Source of the DNA: an uncultured Bacteroidaceae bacterium
GTDB lineage: Bacteria; Bacteroidota; Bacteroidia; Bacteroidales; Bacteroidaceae
NCBI GenBank assembly: GCA_905235525.1
Contig: CAJOLW010000015.1
Span: 1-52,808, forward strand
Length of the DNA: 52,808 nucleotides
Direction: 5' to 3'
Positions 1 through 8,007 of this stretch are shown here, in pieces. A program made the translations under genes and the position numbers. How positions within the stretch are numbered: the stretch's first letter is position 1; every line of letters starts with the position of its first letter. Under the pieces are notes generated by a model that made no database searches, was not told the DNA's origin, and saw only the letters and a list, made by a program, of their open reading frames with translations.

Positions 1-186
1 GTCGCTGTTGGATGTGACAGTCAGGTTCCTGAGCGTATTGTGTGATAACGGCTCTCCACTGGCTGTTACGCACAATGAAGCAAAACGACGTTCGATATAA
101 CAGGCGCAATCATCGTTGCTGTAAACCTTGCCTTTACCAAGTCCCAATCTCGTGGCAATATTCCATACTAGATGACGGATATCAAA
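1..186 (-). pseudogene. Fragment of an unidentified protein, open at the window edge
   Basis: The minus strand is open from a stop near 200 down to base 1 and reads as natural protein (for example FDIRHLVWNIATRLGLG, then YIERRFASLCVTASGEP), but there is no start codon before the upstream stop. In another frame, just upstream (about 300-192), a second natural-looking stretch (TDEEKLKLFRTEKFMTWW) ends at the same place. One gene broken by a frameshift near 190-200 is the simplest reading. I do not recognise the family. The C-terminal side lies outside the window, so function cannot be assigned. Confidence 0.35.
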
Positions 187-383
187 GCTGCTCAGCTTGA
201 CCTAATCCACCATGTCATGAACTTCTCCGTCCTGAAGAGTTTCAACTTTTCCTCGTCCGTTTTCTTGGAATGGACGCTGGCGATTTTTATCAGGTCAGTC
301 CTGGCAAGCCTCCACGCCCCCAGAGGTTCTTCCATATCCGATATGAAGCCACACTTTTTGGCTCCGACAACCTCTCCTTGCCG

Positions 384-590
384 ATAAGTAGGCACAAGGA
401 GCGTGGGGACGGGCAATCCTAATGGATAAGTAGGCACGCGGAGCGGATAGTCCCTACTTATTGAAAGAAATCCACCCTCAGAGCGCACGGAGGACGGATT
501 CATCGGTTATGAGAGGTTCACGGAGCGCGCCGTGGTGCTACTTATCGGTTATGTGTAGTTCGCGGAGCGGAAAGTGCTGCTGCTTATCAA
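384..590. repeat. Cluster of degenerate hairpin repeats
   Basis: Four related units share a core ending in GGAGCG. Units at 385-403 and 426-445 share ATAAGTAGGCAC-NN-GGAGCG. Units at 502-527 and 545-569 share ATCGGTTATG, then GTTC, then CGGAGCG. The second unit forms a perfect 9-bp hairpin: ATAAGTAGG at 426-434 pairs with CCTACTTAT at 453-461. Reading frames across this stretch look like chance. It could be a repetitive extragenic element or remnants of one. Confidence 0.5.
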
Positions 591-916
591 TGACGAAACA
601 CCCACAGAGCACGACAACTTCACCAGATAACTTGTTGTTAACGTCTTCTTTGCCATATTCTTTGCTCCTTTCTGTTATTATTGTTAATACTCGTGATTGT
701 TGGTCTCAAAATCTGACCACAAAATTATTCAAAAGATTCCTACTTGCAACTATCAAAGCCCATTTTCTTTCAAAAACCATATCCTTTTAGTACTTTTTCA
801 TAGAAATCGGCTTCTAATCGGAGAAAAATAACTACTTTTACAATGTCTTTTAATAAGTATGTACACCCTCACCTCCTTTAGTTATTAGAAGAAATATAAC
901 AATACATTTGAATATA
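590..916. other. Gene-free stretch
   Basis: This AT-rich stretch shows no convincing coding sequence; the open frame at 461-790 crosses the hairpin repeats and has no family features. I see no strong promoter or terminator. Confidence 0.4.
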
Positions 917-1387
917 ATGGAATCTAACGTAAATAAATTAATACTATTGGGACTGCTTGTTAGTCCCTTTATATTAGCCGCATTATTAGGTCTGTTTGGT
1001 GGAACCTACTTCATATTAGTTTTCTATCTAATAGTACTGATTGTTGTGTGTGGTTATTACGTATATACTTTTATAAAAGGCGATGTAAGAAAGAAACGTA
1101 CTATACTGCAAACATTAGATCTCGATTTCTCCAAGATGAAGTATATAGAGTTAAGACGTAATGAAATAAGGGAGAATGTTATATCTTTTTTTATTAATTC
1201 AATCGAGGTTTCTTCGTGGAATAGCAGAATGTATGTAGAATGGGGACAACGGTGGCAAATAGATCATTGGCACCTCGTTGATGGAATGAGAATCTATTTG
1301 GAAGAATTGGACAGGAGAGAGCCATCCCATCAAGCTCTGATTTATACAAAAGAGCCTGAATGGGAAGAACTCTTGAATTCAAATTGA
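917..1387 (+). CDS. Small membrane protein of unknown function
   Basis: The gene encodes 156 residues if the ATG at 917 is used; an in-frame TTG at 908 is less likely. Two hydrophobic segments fill roughly the first 55 residues (LLGLLVSPFILAALLGL and a second one ending near VYTF), followed by a charged soluble part of about 100 residues, rich in W, E and R (for example WGQRWQIDHWHLVDG). This suggests two membrane spans with a cytoplasmic C-terminal domain. I do not recognise the family. It ends about 18 bases before the broken 3' end of a kinase remnant on the other strand, so it probably came in with the DNA that truncated that kinase. Confidence 0.55.
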   Translation: MESNVNKLILLGLLVSPFILAALLGLFGGTYFILVFYLIVLIVVCGYYVYTFIKGDVRKKRTILQTLDLDFSKMKYIELRRNEIRENVISFFINSIEVSSWNSRMYVEWGQRWQIDHWHLVDGMRIYLEELDRREPSHQALIYTKEPEWEELLNSN

Positions 1388-1404
1388 TAATGCAACAAAT
1401 GTGT

Positions 1405-1966
1405 CAAATCACCGTGAGCAAAAGGTTGAGGAATCAGCCATTGAGCCAACTGACTGAAACGATATGCCAACACTTCAAGAGCATACTGATCACCCAAATT
1501 CTTACGCAGATATTTGTCAAGTGTCTTTCCTTCCACCCAATCCATCAACAAAATAGGGAACTCGTTCTCGTCTGAGTTTTTTGTGTCAACAAACAATTCT
1601 TTTTCCAAATATTTTATCGGAGTAAGAAAGTTCGACGAAACAAACTCCAACTCATCTGCAATCAGTTTGTAACTCTCAGATCTTCCTTCTTGCTCTTTCA
1701 AAAAACACTTCACTGCATATAACTTTCCATCCCGTTCATCCTTCATCTTGAACACCACAGCAAAGTTACCGCTTGACATCACAGGTTGCCCATCCGCATC
1801 CAACACAGGACCGCAGATAACTTAACTCATCAAAGTTGTCCTCAGCCAACTTGATAGATTCAATATATTCAGATATTGGTGAGTATATACTAAAATACCC
1901 TAAACTATATTTACAAGGCACAAAATCAAGTTTCGTGGCAAAATAAAGCGGACAACCGAATAACAA
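1405..1966 (-). pseudogene. Truncated, frameshifted protein kinase
   Basis: This is the N-terminal part of a Hanks-type serine/threonine kinase. Visible kinase features are the ATP-site strand (SGNFAVVFKM), the conserved lysine (YAVKCF), the hinge-region stretch (LLMDWVEGKTLDKYL) and the start of the catalytic loop (FAHGDL). The family normally continues with KPDN, but here the sequence departs right after HGDL at 1405-1416, and the rest of the kinase is missing. Upstream, EYIESIKLAEDNFDELSYLR lies in a different frame; removing one base at about 1810 joins it to PVLDADGQPVMSSGNFAV. The gene therefore carries a one-base insertion and a 3' truncation and cannot make an active kinase. The original start is uncertain. 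Confidence 0.75.
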
Positions 1967-1985
1967 GGTTGTCCGTTTTTTGTTT
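1949..1985 (+). terminator. Strong intrinsic terminator
   Basis: A perfect 9-bp stem, CGGACAACC at 1949-1957 and GGTTGTCCG at 1967-1975, is followed by a T run at 1976-1981. No intact plus-strand gene lies directly upstream, so it is probably a leftover of a lost gene. Confidence 0.7.
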
Positions 1986-2041
1986 TATCCCAAAGTTTAT
2001 AAACATAGTATTATCTTATGTTGAACGTAAAACGAAAGAAC

Positions 2042-2443
2042 ATGGAAAGAATTCAAGTAACAATCACCCAAGAGAAAAACGAAACTGACGGAACTATCAG
2101 TGTCACAGCGAGCAGAAACGGACAGAACTGCTTTAATGAGACATTCCTCAGTAGTAATCTCAGCGAACATCCGCTTCATACTTTATCGGCTGAGGAGATA
2201 GAAGGCACGGAAGGTGCTGAAAACTGCGTTTCTGCCAACCTTCTATGGAATATGCTAACGGATATGATGAGGGGAGAAAAAACTGGCAGTAAGGCATTGT
2301 ACGGGCAGAACGAAAGCAAGTTTGAACTTACTGACCTTATAGACATAAAGCGGTTTGAGCGGTTGGCTAATGTTAAGTTCGATTATACCAAGTTCCATTC
2401 GTTAAGGGAGTTTCAAATGTACTTTAAGGGGTTGATGAAATGA
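2042..2443 (+). CDS. Hypothetical protein, phage-like neighbourhood
   Basis: The ATG at 2042 gives 133 residues; an earlier in-frame ATG at 2018 would add 8. The product is soluble and polar, beginning MERIQVTITQEKNETDG, with a C-terminal FHSLREFQMYFKGLMK. I do not recognise a family. Its stop overlaps the start of the next small gene (ATGA at 2440-2443), so both are probably translated together. It opens a plus-strand series that leads into tail-like genes, which suggests the end of an old prophage. Confidence 0.5.
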   Translation: MERIQVTITQEKNETDGTISVTASRNGQNCFNETFLSSNLSEHPLHTLSAEEIEGTEGAENCVSANLLWNMLTDMMRGEKTGSKALYGQNESKFELTDLIDIKRFERLANVKFDYTKFHSLREFQMYFKGLMK

Positions 2444-2589
2444 AGAAGAATATATATAACTCGTTGAAAGAGTTGCTTCTTGAAGCAGATAAAGACAAAA
2501 AACAAAGAGAAGCAAAATTGCCTGTTGGAACATTTGATGCGGCAGATAGTTTGATAATGTCAATATTGTTTATGCAAAATAAGAAATAG
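2440..2589 (+). CDS. Small phage-like protein
   Basis: This 49-residue frame starts inside the stop codon of the preceding gene (ATGA overlap), which argues for translational coupling. The sequence begins MKKNIYNSLKELLLEADKD and is charged, with a short hydrophobic tail (LIMSILFM). No family is recognised; too short for a functional call. Confidence 0.4.
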   Translation: MKKNIYNSLKELLLEADKDKKQREAKLPVGTFDAADSLIMSILFMQNKK

Positions 2590-2598
2590 TTTATTGAA

Positions 2599-2778
2599 AT
2601 GATGTGGCTAAGAGACTTGTTTGATTACACTCTCAGTATTCCGCTATGGGATTTCTGCTTGCTATCGGTATGTTTATGGGGTTCAAAGGAGATAAAGAAC
2701 ATACTGAGAAATAAGATGGGTGACAATCTGAAAAATCGGTTGTCGCTTTTATTTTGTGCGGAGTTTTTGATGCCGTAG
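2599..2778 (+). CDS. Small hydrophobic protein
   Basis: This 59-residue frame begins nine bases after the preceding stop and contains a hydrophobic stretch (IPLWDFCLLSVCLWG) followed by basic residues. A small phage membrane protein would fit this place, but there is no recognisable signature. A hairpin with a T-rich tail at 2722-2754 lies inside the frame, so the true gene may be shorter or the frame may be chance. Confidence 0.3.
   Translation: MMWLRDLFDYTLSIPLWDFCLLSVCLWGSKEIKNILRNKMGDNLKNRLSLLFCAEFLMP
2722..2754 (+). terminator. Possible weak terminator
   Basis: GACAATC at 2722-2728 pairs with GGTTGTC at 2738-2744 (one G-T pair), followed by GCTTTTATTTT. It resembles the stronger terminator at 1949. 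It lies inside a small open frame, so one of the two calls is probably wrong. Confidence 0.4.
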
Positions 2779-2832
2779 TTATTCAGTTATAAAGTTTTCA
2801 AAATGTTCAATAATTTGTAAACGTAGAATAAT

Positions 2833-3558
2833 ATGACAGAAACATTAGATGGAATAGTCATCGGTGGTACTGAATATGACATCGGTGGAGGTGGTGGCGT
2901 TGCTTTCACAAATATGGTAGTAAACTGCTTGGGAGATAGTATCACACATGGATATATCGGTGGTGGTCAACAATGGGCAAACCCAACATGGTGTCAGCAG
3001 GTTGCTACCAATCTTAGATGTTCTGTAAACAATTATGGGGTTTCTGCAACAAGTATTTGTAATGGTTCCAGTGAATCATTTGTTGCACGATTGAATAATA
3101 TGTCCCAATCGAAAATAGATTTGCTAATTATATTTGGAGGCACGAATGACTATGGAGATAAGAGGGCGACAACATTAGGTACTATTAGTGATACAGCAGC
3201 GCAAGGCACAAATTTCTATACAAGTTTCAAATATCTTATTGAAACCGCAATTAACAAATATCCTTCTGCTCAGATTGGTATAATAACACCAATGCGTAGA
3301 AGTACATATTCAGTAAATTCATACGGAATAAGTATTGAAGATATTGTTAATGCTGAGGTTGCTGTTGCCAAATACTATGGTGTGCCATGCTATGACTTTT
3401 TCCATGAAGGTGGAGTAAACCCACAAATCAATATTCATAGGACAACTTGGACATCAGATGGATTACATCCAAATCAGGCTGGTATTAACAAATGGCTTGC
3501 TCCTCAGTTTACAAAGTTCATAGCAGATTTATTGTCATACAAAAAATCAAATAATTAA
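2833..3558 (+). CDS. SGNH/GDSL-family hydrolase with a phage-structural N-terminus
   Basis: This 241-residue protein has the SGNH hydrolase blocks: GDSITHG at 34-40 with nucleophile Ser36, GGTND at 102-106, and the C-terminal SDGLHPN with Asp209 and His212 as the other catalytic residues. The family cleaves esters, often acetyl groups on carbohydrates. The first 25 residues (GIVIGGTEYDIGGGGG) look like the linker of phage tail or fibre proteins rather than a signal peptide. Next to the CHB_HEX-type repeat protein this suggests a tail-tip or receptor-modifying enzyme that deacetylates surface glycans. The phage role is inference; the hydrolase fold is well supported. Confidence 0.75.
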   Translation: MTETLDGIVIGGTEYDIGGGGGVAFTNMVVNCLGDSITHGYIGGGQQWANPTWCQQVATNLRCSVNNYGVSATSICNGSSESFVARLNNMSQSKIDLLIIFGGTNDYGDKRATTLGTISDTAAQGTNFYTSFKYLIETAINKYPSAQIGIITPMRRSTYSVNSYGISIEDIVNAEVAVAKYYGVPCYDFFHEGGVNPQINIHRTTWTSDGLHPNQAGINKWLAPQFTKFIADLLSYKKSNN

Positions 3559-3563
3559 GTATA

Positions 3564-4208
3564 ATGGGAAAAATTTTAGTTATCAAAGGCGCAGACTTTT
3601 CTGCGGTCGCAGTCGGAAGGGTTGAACCTATTGACCCAACAGGGTCACCAGTCATCACGATTTCAACGAGTGGTAGTGTGACTATCGCATGTGTGAATGC
3701 TACTGCTATCTATTACACCACGAATGGTTCTACCCCTACCACAAGTTCAACTAAGTACACTGGAGCATCCAACGTTTCAAGTGGTACTACTGTGAAGGCA
3801 ATCGCAGAGTTCGCAAGCGGTACTACATCGAGTGTTGTGTCTAAAACATACTCAGGCTCATGTCCAGCAGAAAAGACTTATACACGCTCTGAGTTGGACG
3901 CATTATCAGGTGAAAATGGAAAGTACACATCAGGAGGAAGTATCACTGTTCTAAGTAATTTTAATTACAGAGTAATTCCAGCGAGTGGCTATTCAAAGAT
4001 AACCATTTCGGGTAATTGGGCTATGTATGTTATGAGTTTCCTATATGGCAGTACACCTTCTTCTTCAACCTATATTAGTGAGGAAAAAATTGCAAAAGAT
4101 GCAGTTCTATCAAACCAAGAGTTTAGCATTCCATCTGGAACAACTTATATCGCGGTAAACTTATTTACAGTTTCAAGTAAGATGGACCAGGTTGTAAAGA
4201 TGTCATAA
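3564..4208 (+). CDS. Phage-type surface protein with CHB_HEX-like domain
   Basis: This 214-residue protein starts five bases after the hydrolase. Residues about 30-95 resemble the chitobiase/hexosaminidase C-terminal-like domain (CHB_HEX): YYTTNGSTPTTSSTKYTG is its typical hairpin, followed by GTTVKAIAEF. The N-terminus (MGKILVIKGADFSAVAVG) has no signal peptide and resembles Bacteroidota phage tail accessory proteins. The C-terminal half is Ser/Thr/Gly-rich beta structure. Together with the upstream hydrolase it probably forms a virion attachment module. The exact role is not shown by the sequence. Confidence 0.6.
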   Translation: MGKILVIKGADFSAVAVGRVEPIDPTGSPVITISTSGSVTIACVNATAIYYTTNGSTPTTSSTKYTGASNVSSGTTVKAIAEFASGTTSSVVSKTYSGSCPAEKTYTRSELDALSGENGKYTSGGSITVLSNFNYRVIPASGYSKITISGNWAMYVMSFLYGSTPSSSTYISEEKIAKDAVLSNQEFSIPSGTTYIAVNLFTVSSKMDQVVKMS

Positions 4209-4227
4209 ACTTGTTTCCTTCATGCTC

Positions 4228-4266
4228 AGAGAGCAGAACATTAATAATGTCCTGCTCTCTTTTTTG
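4228..4266 (+). terminator. Intrinsic terminator ending the phage-like run
   Basis: A perfect 9-bp stem (AGAGAGCAG at 4228-4236, CTGCTCTCT at 4252-4260) is followed by TTTTT. It contains the stop codon of the opposing acyltransferase gene; the T tail is only on the plus strand. Confidence 0.8.
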
Positions 4267-5209
4267 CAAGTTGTTGAATTGTGGTATGTAAATATGGCAG
4301 TCCTAAACTCAGTATAAAACTAATAATAGGATTGATAATTCCATGAAGTGTTATATCATTCGGTTCAAGGTAATAATGTTTTATATTGTGCATTATGAAA
4401 AAAGCAAGAGTGTGATAGCAAAGTATCAATAAAGTGTTTTGACCAATCCATATGAAAATTGGCTGTATAAAAGAAGGGACTTTCTTTGAAATTAAGTAGG
4501 TAAAATATGTACCAACGAAAGCAGCGAACATTGAAATTGGGTACAAATTACAATCAAAGGATGCTAATTCAAGATGTGCCTTCCGTATGCATCCCAACCA
4601 CACAATTAGTCCAAAAATAAGAAAGGGAGTCTTGAAAGGTTCGTTCATTTTGTTTTTCCAATAGTCACCCATGCAATAAAACACCATTCCGCAAAAACCT
4701 GTAAGAATACCAAGTGGTAAATTGACAATATACTTACCAATCACTAATGCTAATGTTGAGATAATGAATGAGAACCACAAACATTTATCTGTCTTTTGGT
4801 TCAAAAAAGTATAAAAAATTTTACACCAGTACAAAGCCAAGAAAAACCATATTGGTCCAATAAAAGGCAGATTTGCCCCAAACATTTCATATGACCATCC
4901 CCCATTGGACATTATCGTGCCTATGATTTTTGCCTTTGCTAAATTCCAATCACATGCTGTTATGCAAAGGAGTATGCAGAAGAATGATGTTATAAGATAA
5001 GGTTTAACTAAATGTTTATATCCACTTGTAACGACATCTTTAAGTTTTTTAGGCTTGTAAAAATAACCTGATAGAATAAAGAACAAGGGCATATGGAAAC
5101 TAAATATGAAATTACGAACAATATGAGGCAAACCATCACAATGCCCTAAAATCATCAGAAGAATGCCAATGGCTTTTGTGATATCTATTGCAGTATCACG
5201 CTTAATCAT
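4241..5209 (-). CDS. Acyltransferase-3 family membrane protein
   Basis: This 322-residue polytopic protein belongs to the acyltransferase-3 family, which O-acetylates or otherwise acylates sugars of surface polysaccharides at the inner membrane. Visible hallmarks are the N-terminal helix with RDTAIDITKAIGILLMILGH (conserved R and D, and H), the next helix FIFSFHMPLFFILSGYFY, and about nine to ten hydrophobic segments. Length is typical. A -7 box on its strand at 5235-5242 with a -33-like ATTG 20 bp away gives it its own promoter. Its position next to phage-like surface genes suggests a phage-borne gene that alters host glycans, but a chromosomal gene is equally possible. The low-GC stretch differs from the core region to the right. 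Confidence 0.8.
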   Translation of the reverse strand: MIKRDTAIDITKAIGILLMILGHCDGLPHIVRNFIFSFHMPLFFILSGYFYKPKKLKDVVTSGYKHLVKPYLITSFFCILLCITACDWNLAKAKIIGTIMSNGGWSYEMFGANLPFIGPIWFFLALYWCKIFYTFLNQKTDKCLWFSFIISTLALVIGKYIVNLPLGILTGFCGMVFYCMGDYWKNKMNEPFKTPFLIFGLIVWLGCIRKAHLELASFDCNLYPISMFAAFVGTYFTYLISKKVPSFIQPIFIWIGQNTLLILCYHTLAFFIMHNIKHYYLEPNDITLHGIINPIISFILSLGLPYLHTTIQQLAKKRAGHY

Positions 5210-5234
5210 TTTGCTTTTTTGAAAATTTTGCTTG

Positions 5235-5266
5235 CAAAATTACACTTTTTTACTGATATATGCAAT
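5235..5266 (-). promoter_or_regulatory. Promoter of the acyltransferase gene
   Basis: On the minus strand ATTG (5266-5263), a 20-bp spacer and TAATTTTG (5242-5235) fit the Bacteroidota sigma-factor pattern, about 26 bp upstream of the start codon. Confidence 0.55.
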
Positions 5267-5333
5267 TTTTCAGTAAGATTAAAGTGGACAATCTTAACAA
5301 ACGTGCCCTTTTTCTTAATTTCTGCCCACTAAG

Positions 5334-5387
5334 AATGCCGTTTAATCGGTTTAAGGTACGTTTACCCATCCCGAAATAAACGGCATT
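5334..5387. repeat. 11-bp perfect inverted repeat
   Basis: AATGCCGTTTA at 5334-5344 and TAAACGGCATT at 5377-5387 are perfect inverted copies 32 bp apart, in the junction between the acyltransferase gene and the transporter remnant. It may be an element end or recombination site; there is no T tail. Confidence 0.5.
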
Positions 5388-5479
5388 GCGTAGGGCATTT
5401 TTTAGTGGTTCTTAAATAAAGGTCTGTCTGCCTCATCGTAACATGAGTCATAGTAAGGACACGTGTTACATCGTTCCCT

Positions 5480-5716
5480 TTGTTCAACGCTGAACAGCCC
5501 GTCCACTCCTTCCTCGGCTATCAAATCACCAACCTCACAGACTTCTTCGCTCTCTTCGCTATCATGGCAGGAGTTGCGGCAATCCTCCTCTTCTGCCTCT
5601 GCCCATTGCTGAAGAAGATGATGAAAAAAAAAAGATTACCAAAAAAGACCAGTACGACTGACTTCGTAATCCAACCTTCACTAAAAGGGAAGCCTTTTCA
5701 GGCTTCCCTTTTTTAG
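5480..5716 (+). pseudogene. 3' remnant of a POT-family peptide transporter
   Basis: Only the last membrane helix and tail of a proton-dependent oligopeptide transporter remain: the phrase VHSFLGYQITNLTDFFALFA, then the helix IMAGVAAILLFCLCPLLKKMM, matches the C-terminal end of Bacteroidales peptide MFS transporters as I remember them. No start codon or upstream helices are present. After MMKKK comes a ten-base A run, and the frame then reads through into the terminator hairpin, so the original stop was probably lost by slippage there. The intact terminator directly downstream supports a truncated native gene. Confidence 0.6.
5683..5714 (+). terminator. Terminator of the transporter remnant
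   Basis: A perfect 12-bp stem (AAAAGGGAAGCC at 5683-5694, GGCTTCCCTTTT at 5701-5712) with a six-base loop and further T residues. Confidence 0.8.
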
Positions 5717-5842
5717 TCATTTATTTTCACTGTCATTGTCGAAAATGCTCACGCACGACATGGTTCAAACTGAAAAACAAAAAAATAACAATCAAACACC
5801 TGATTTCGCAAGTGTGTAAAGTGAAACAGTTGAATCAAACCA

Positions 5843-6046
5843 TCATTCCTGATTCTCTGCCCGTTGTTCGCACTGCTTCAGCACCACGTTCATGGCATCA
5901 CCCGTTTCTTCTAGTGTGTACTTGTACTTTTTCAGCAATCGTTTCACCAGTCGGCGCATATTCGCACGTTCAGCCTCTCTGCGATTCCAATCGATGGCGC
6001 GGTTCTTTCTGAGCATATCTGTCAGTTCCTTCGTCATCTCCGCCAA
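5843..6046 (-). pseudogene. C-terminal scrap of a type I restriction HsdR subunit
   Basis: The 67-residue frame reads LTDMLRKNRAIDWNRREA, then MRRLVKRLLKKYKYTLEE and VVLKQCEQ. This is the ending of HsdR proteins (the DUF3387-type tail: IDW, a basic patch, KRLLRKYGYPP, then a final helix). The roughly 900 residues before it, with the nuclease and helicase motors, are missing, and no HsdM or HsdS gene is nearby. It is a fossil of a type I restriction system. Identification rests on the tail pattern alone. Confidence 0.55.
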
Positions 6047-6119
6047 CTGGTCATTGGAATAGAAAGTCCTTCACAGCCTACAGAGGAGTCAAGGCATCAT
6101 TGGATGAGCGAGTCTGAGA

Positions 6120-6407
6120 TTGGACATGTTCGGAGTGTTCATTCCCAAACCGAGAAATACTATCAAAGCCCTCTACAAAGAGGAACTGGTAAGGCCATAC
6201 GAGGCAGAACGGAAAATCAAGAAGAGAGATAACCAATATATCATCGAATATAATATGGAGATGATCCTTCTACTTGCGTTTCGACTTAACTCCTATCAAA
6301 CAAGGGCAGTACGCAGGGAACTGATGAGCATATCGGACGTCACCATAAGCCGTTTGAATCATTTTAACCCCAATCAATTGTATATGACCTCAATCAATTG
6401 TATATGA
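6120..6407 (+). pseudogene. Fragment possibly related to RhuM/DinD-type proteins
   Basis: This 95-residue frame contains DNQYIIEYNMEMILLLAFRL, then NSYQTRAVRREL. The pattern YN-x-x-MI-x-x-x-FR-x-x-S followed by R residues resembles the conserved core of RhuM-family (virulence RhuM/KilA-related) proteins, but the rest of the family is absent and the frame ends within a 17-bp direct repeat. A chance open frame cannot be excluded. It lies among other gene scraps. Confidence 0.3.
6371..6407. repeat. 17-bp tandem direct repeat
   Basis: CAATCAATTGTATATGA occurs at 6371-6387 and again at 6391-6407, period 20. It sits at the end of the RhuM-like fragment. Confidence 0.8.
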
Positions 6408-6448
6408 AGTTAGTCATGCGGTTTATCCATCAATGAATCAGTTTGTCA

Positions 6449-6554
6449 ATAGATGGTATGATGGAACAATCTAACAATCCATCGTACCATCTATCGATTG
6501 CATGATAGACAAAATACTGATTAACTGATTTGTTGATTTGTTGATTTATTGATT
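6449..6554. repeat. 16-bp inverted repeat followed by a GATTTGTT run
   Basis: The arms at 6449-6464 and 6479-6494 are inverted copies of 16 bp with one mismatch and a 14-base loop (ATAGATGGTATGATGG in the left arm). From 6525 to 6554 follow short repeats of the form TTGATTTG. The remaining sequence to 6795 shows no gene. The region may be the scar of a mobile element. Confidence 0.6.
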
Positions 6555-6795
6555 AAGCAATATCTGCCTTACAACATGTATAACTAAGGGCTTCTTCTCT
6601 CTATGGCAAACTTATGTTCAAATGAACATAGCAAGATGTCTTTTTAGTTACTCGAAACGATCCAAGTAACTCAACATGCACTGCCTCCGAAGTTGGCAAG
6701 TGGAATATTAAAAGGGAAAAGAACTGATTCGAAGAAATGCGCTGACAGGAGGTGGCAACTTCAAGCGCATCATCAGCTTATCTTCAGTTTAATCA

Positions 6796-7973
6796 TTATG
6801 GCATTTTTATCTTCTTCTCTTCTATCTCATTAAGAATCATATTGAATCTCTCAATAATATAGTTAACAACCTCCATATTTACAATCTCCTTAGTTATTGA
6901 AGGACCCCAATTGCGAATATTTTCTCGCAGATATTCCCATCCATATGGACATCCAGCTGTCGTTTCTTCTATTAGACAATCTAATTTCTGATGTTCTTGC
7001 TTTGTTATCAAATTGCTCCGATTCGGTTTATTATAATAACTAATGCAGATATACATATCGTCCCAATAACGTTTACTATTAGTCCATACAAATATTCCAT
7101 AATATTTCCATTCCTCTTTATAAACCCATGCACCAGTCTCATCGCCCGACCCTGTGTCTATACCAATATGCATGTTCTTTGATGTTGCATATTCCTTGAG
7201 TGGTAGATGTCCATGATGCGTGAAAACCAGTCCTCTTCAACGGCCAACAATTCACCCATTGCAATAGCATTGTCTGGTTTTACCATTGTCTCCAGTAGTT
7301 GCTCTTTATAGTTTGTGTCCATATCAGTATTCGTTAATTGTTTAACAAGGTCTCTATATTGTATAATAACGGCTTGTGCTAAGGGCTTCTTTTGGGCAAT
7401 TTTAACACATTTCTTAAGCCATTCTACAATATCATCCTTATATGACATATAGTTGATGGGGAAATCTTTTTTCCCTAATGACTTCTCATTAGGGTCAACT
7501 CCATCAAGCGTTAAATACACAAGTTCAAAACCTTTGGGGAATTGCTTTTTTCCATAGTTATTATAACGCAGAAGTTGGTTTTCTTGATCCTCTGCATATA
7601 TCTTATTTTCTATAATAATAGCGTGGTTTCCGTCTTCTATAATAATGTCAATACGCCCTCCTTCAGTTTTTGTTTTTTGTCCGATATATCTTTCTTTTAT
7701 AATCCCTTTTGCATCCGTTACATAATCGTAAGGTAATTCCATTTGTTTGAGAAAAGATTGAAGAAATAGATTGGACAATCCATGAGAACCTTGAGGATTC
7801 AACAACTCTGCAATAAAAGCAGAATGCAATCTGACTTCTTCCGTACGTAATCCTATAGTGTTGAATACGTTGAAGAACTCGCCTTGTTTTGTTCTTTCTT
7901 GTTTGTCCTTTTCTGCCAACTTATAGAATTTTGTTATTTCAGACAGAAGACTTTCAATTCTCATTATATTCAT
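6796..7973 (-). pseudogene. PD-(D/E)XK nuclease family protein with one frameshift
   Basis: Two frames form one protein of about 390 residues. The first part (from 7973) holds the PD-(D/E)XK core: GGRIDIIIED with the metal-binding Asp, AIIIENKIYA with the E-x-K pair, and the following ENQLLRYNNY helix typical of the PDDEXK_4 group. It runs into a stop after WFSRIMDIYHSRN. The second part (MHIGIDTGSGDETGAWVYKE) continues in another frame. Restoring one base in the short G run at 7202-7203 gives IY-PLKEYATSKNMHIGID and joins the halves smoothly. The core is intact, so a truncated protein might still fold. Such proteins are common in defence islands; it is third in a row behind a KilA-N gene and an unknown gene. 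Confidence 0.75.
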
Positions 7974-8007
7974 AGTTTATTGTTCCAAATATTAGAGACG
8001 GTTTTGA

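Noticed and set aside
461-790. 109-codon plus-strand frame
   Set aside because: It begins inside the degenerate hairpin repeats and has no family features.
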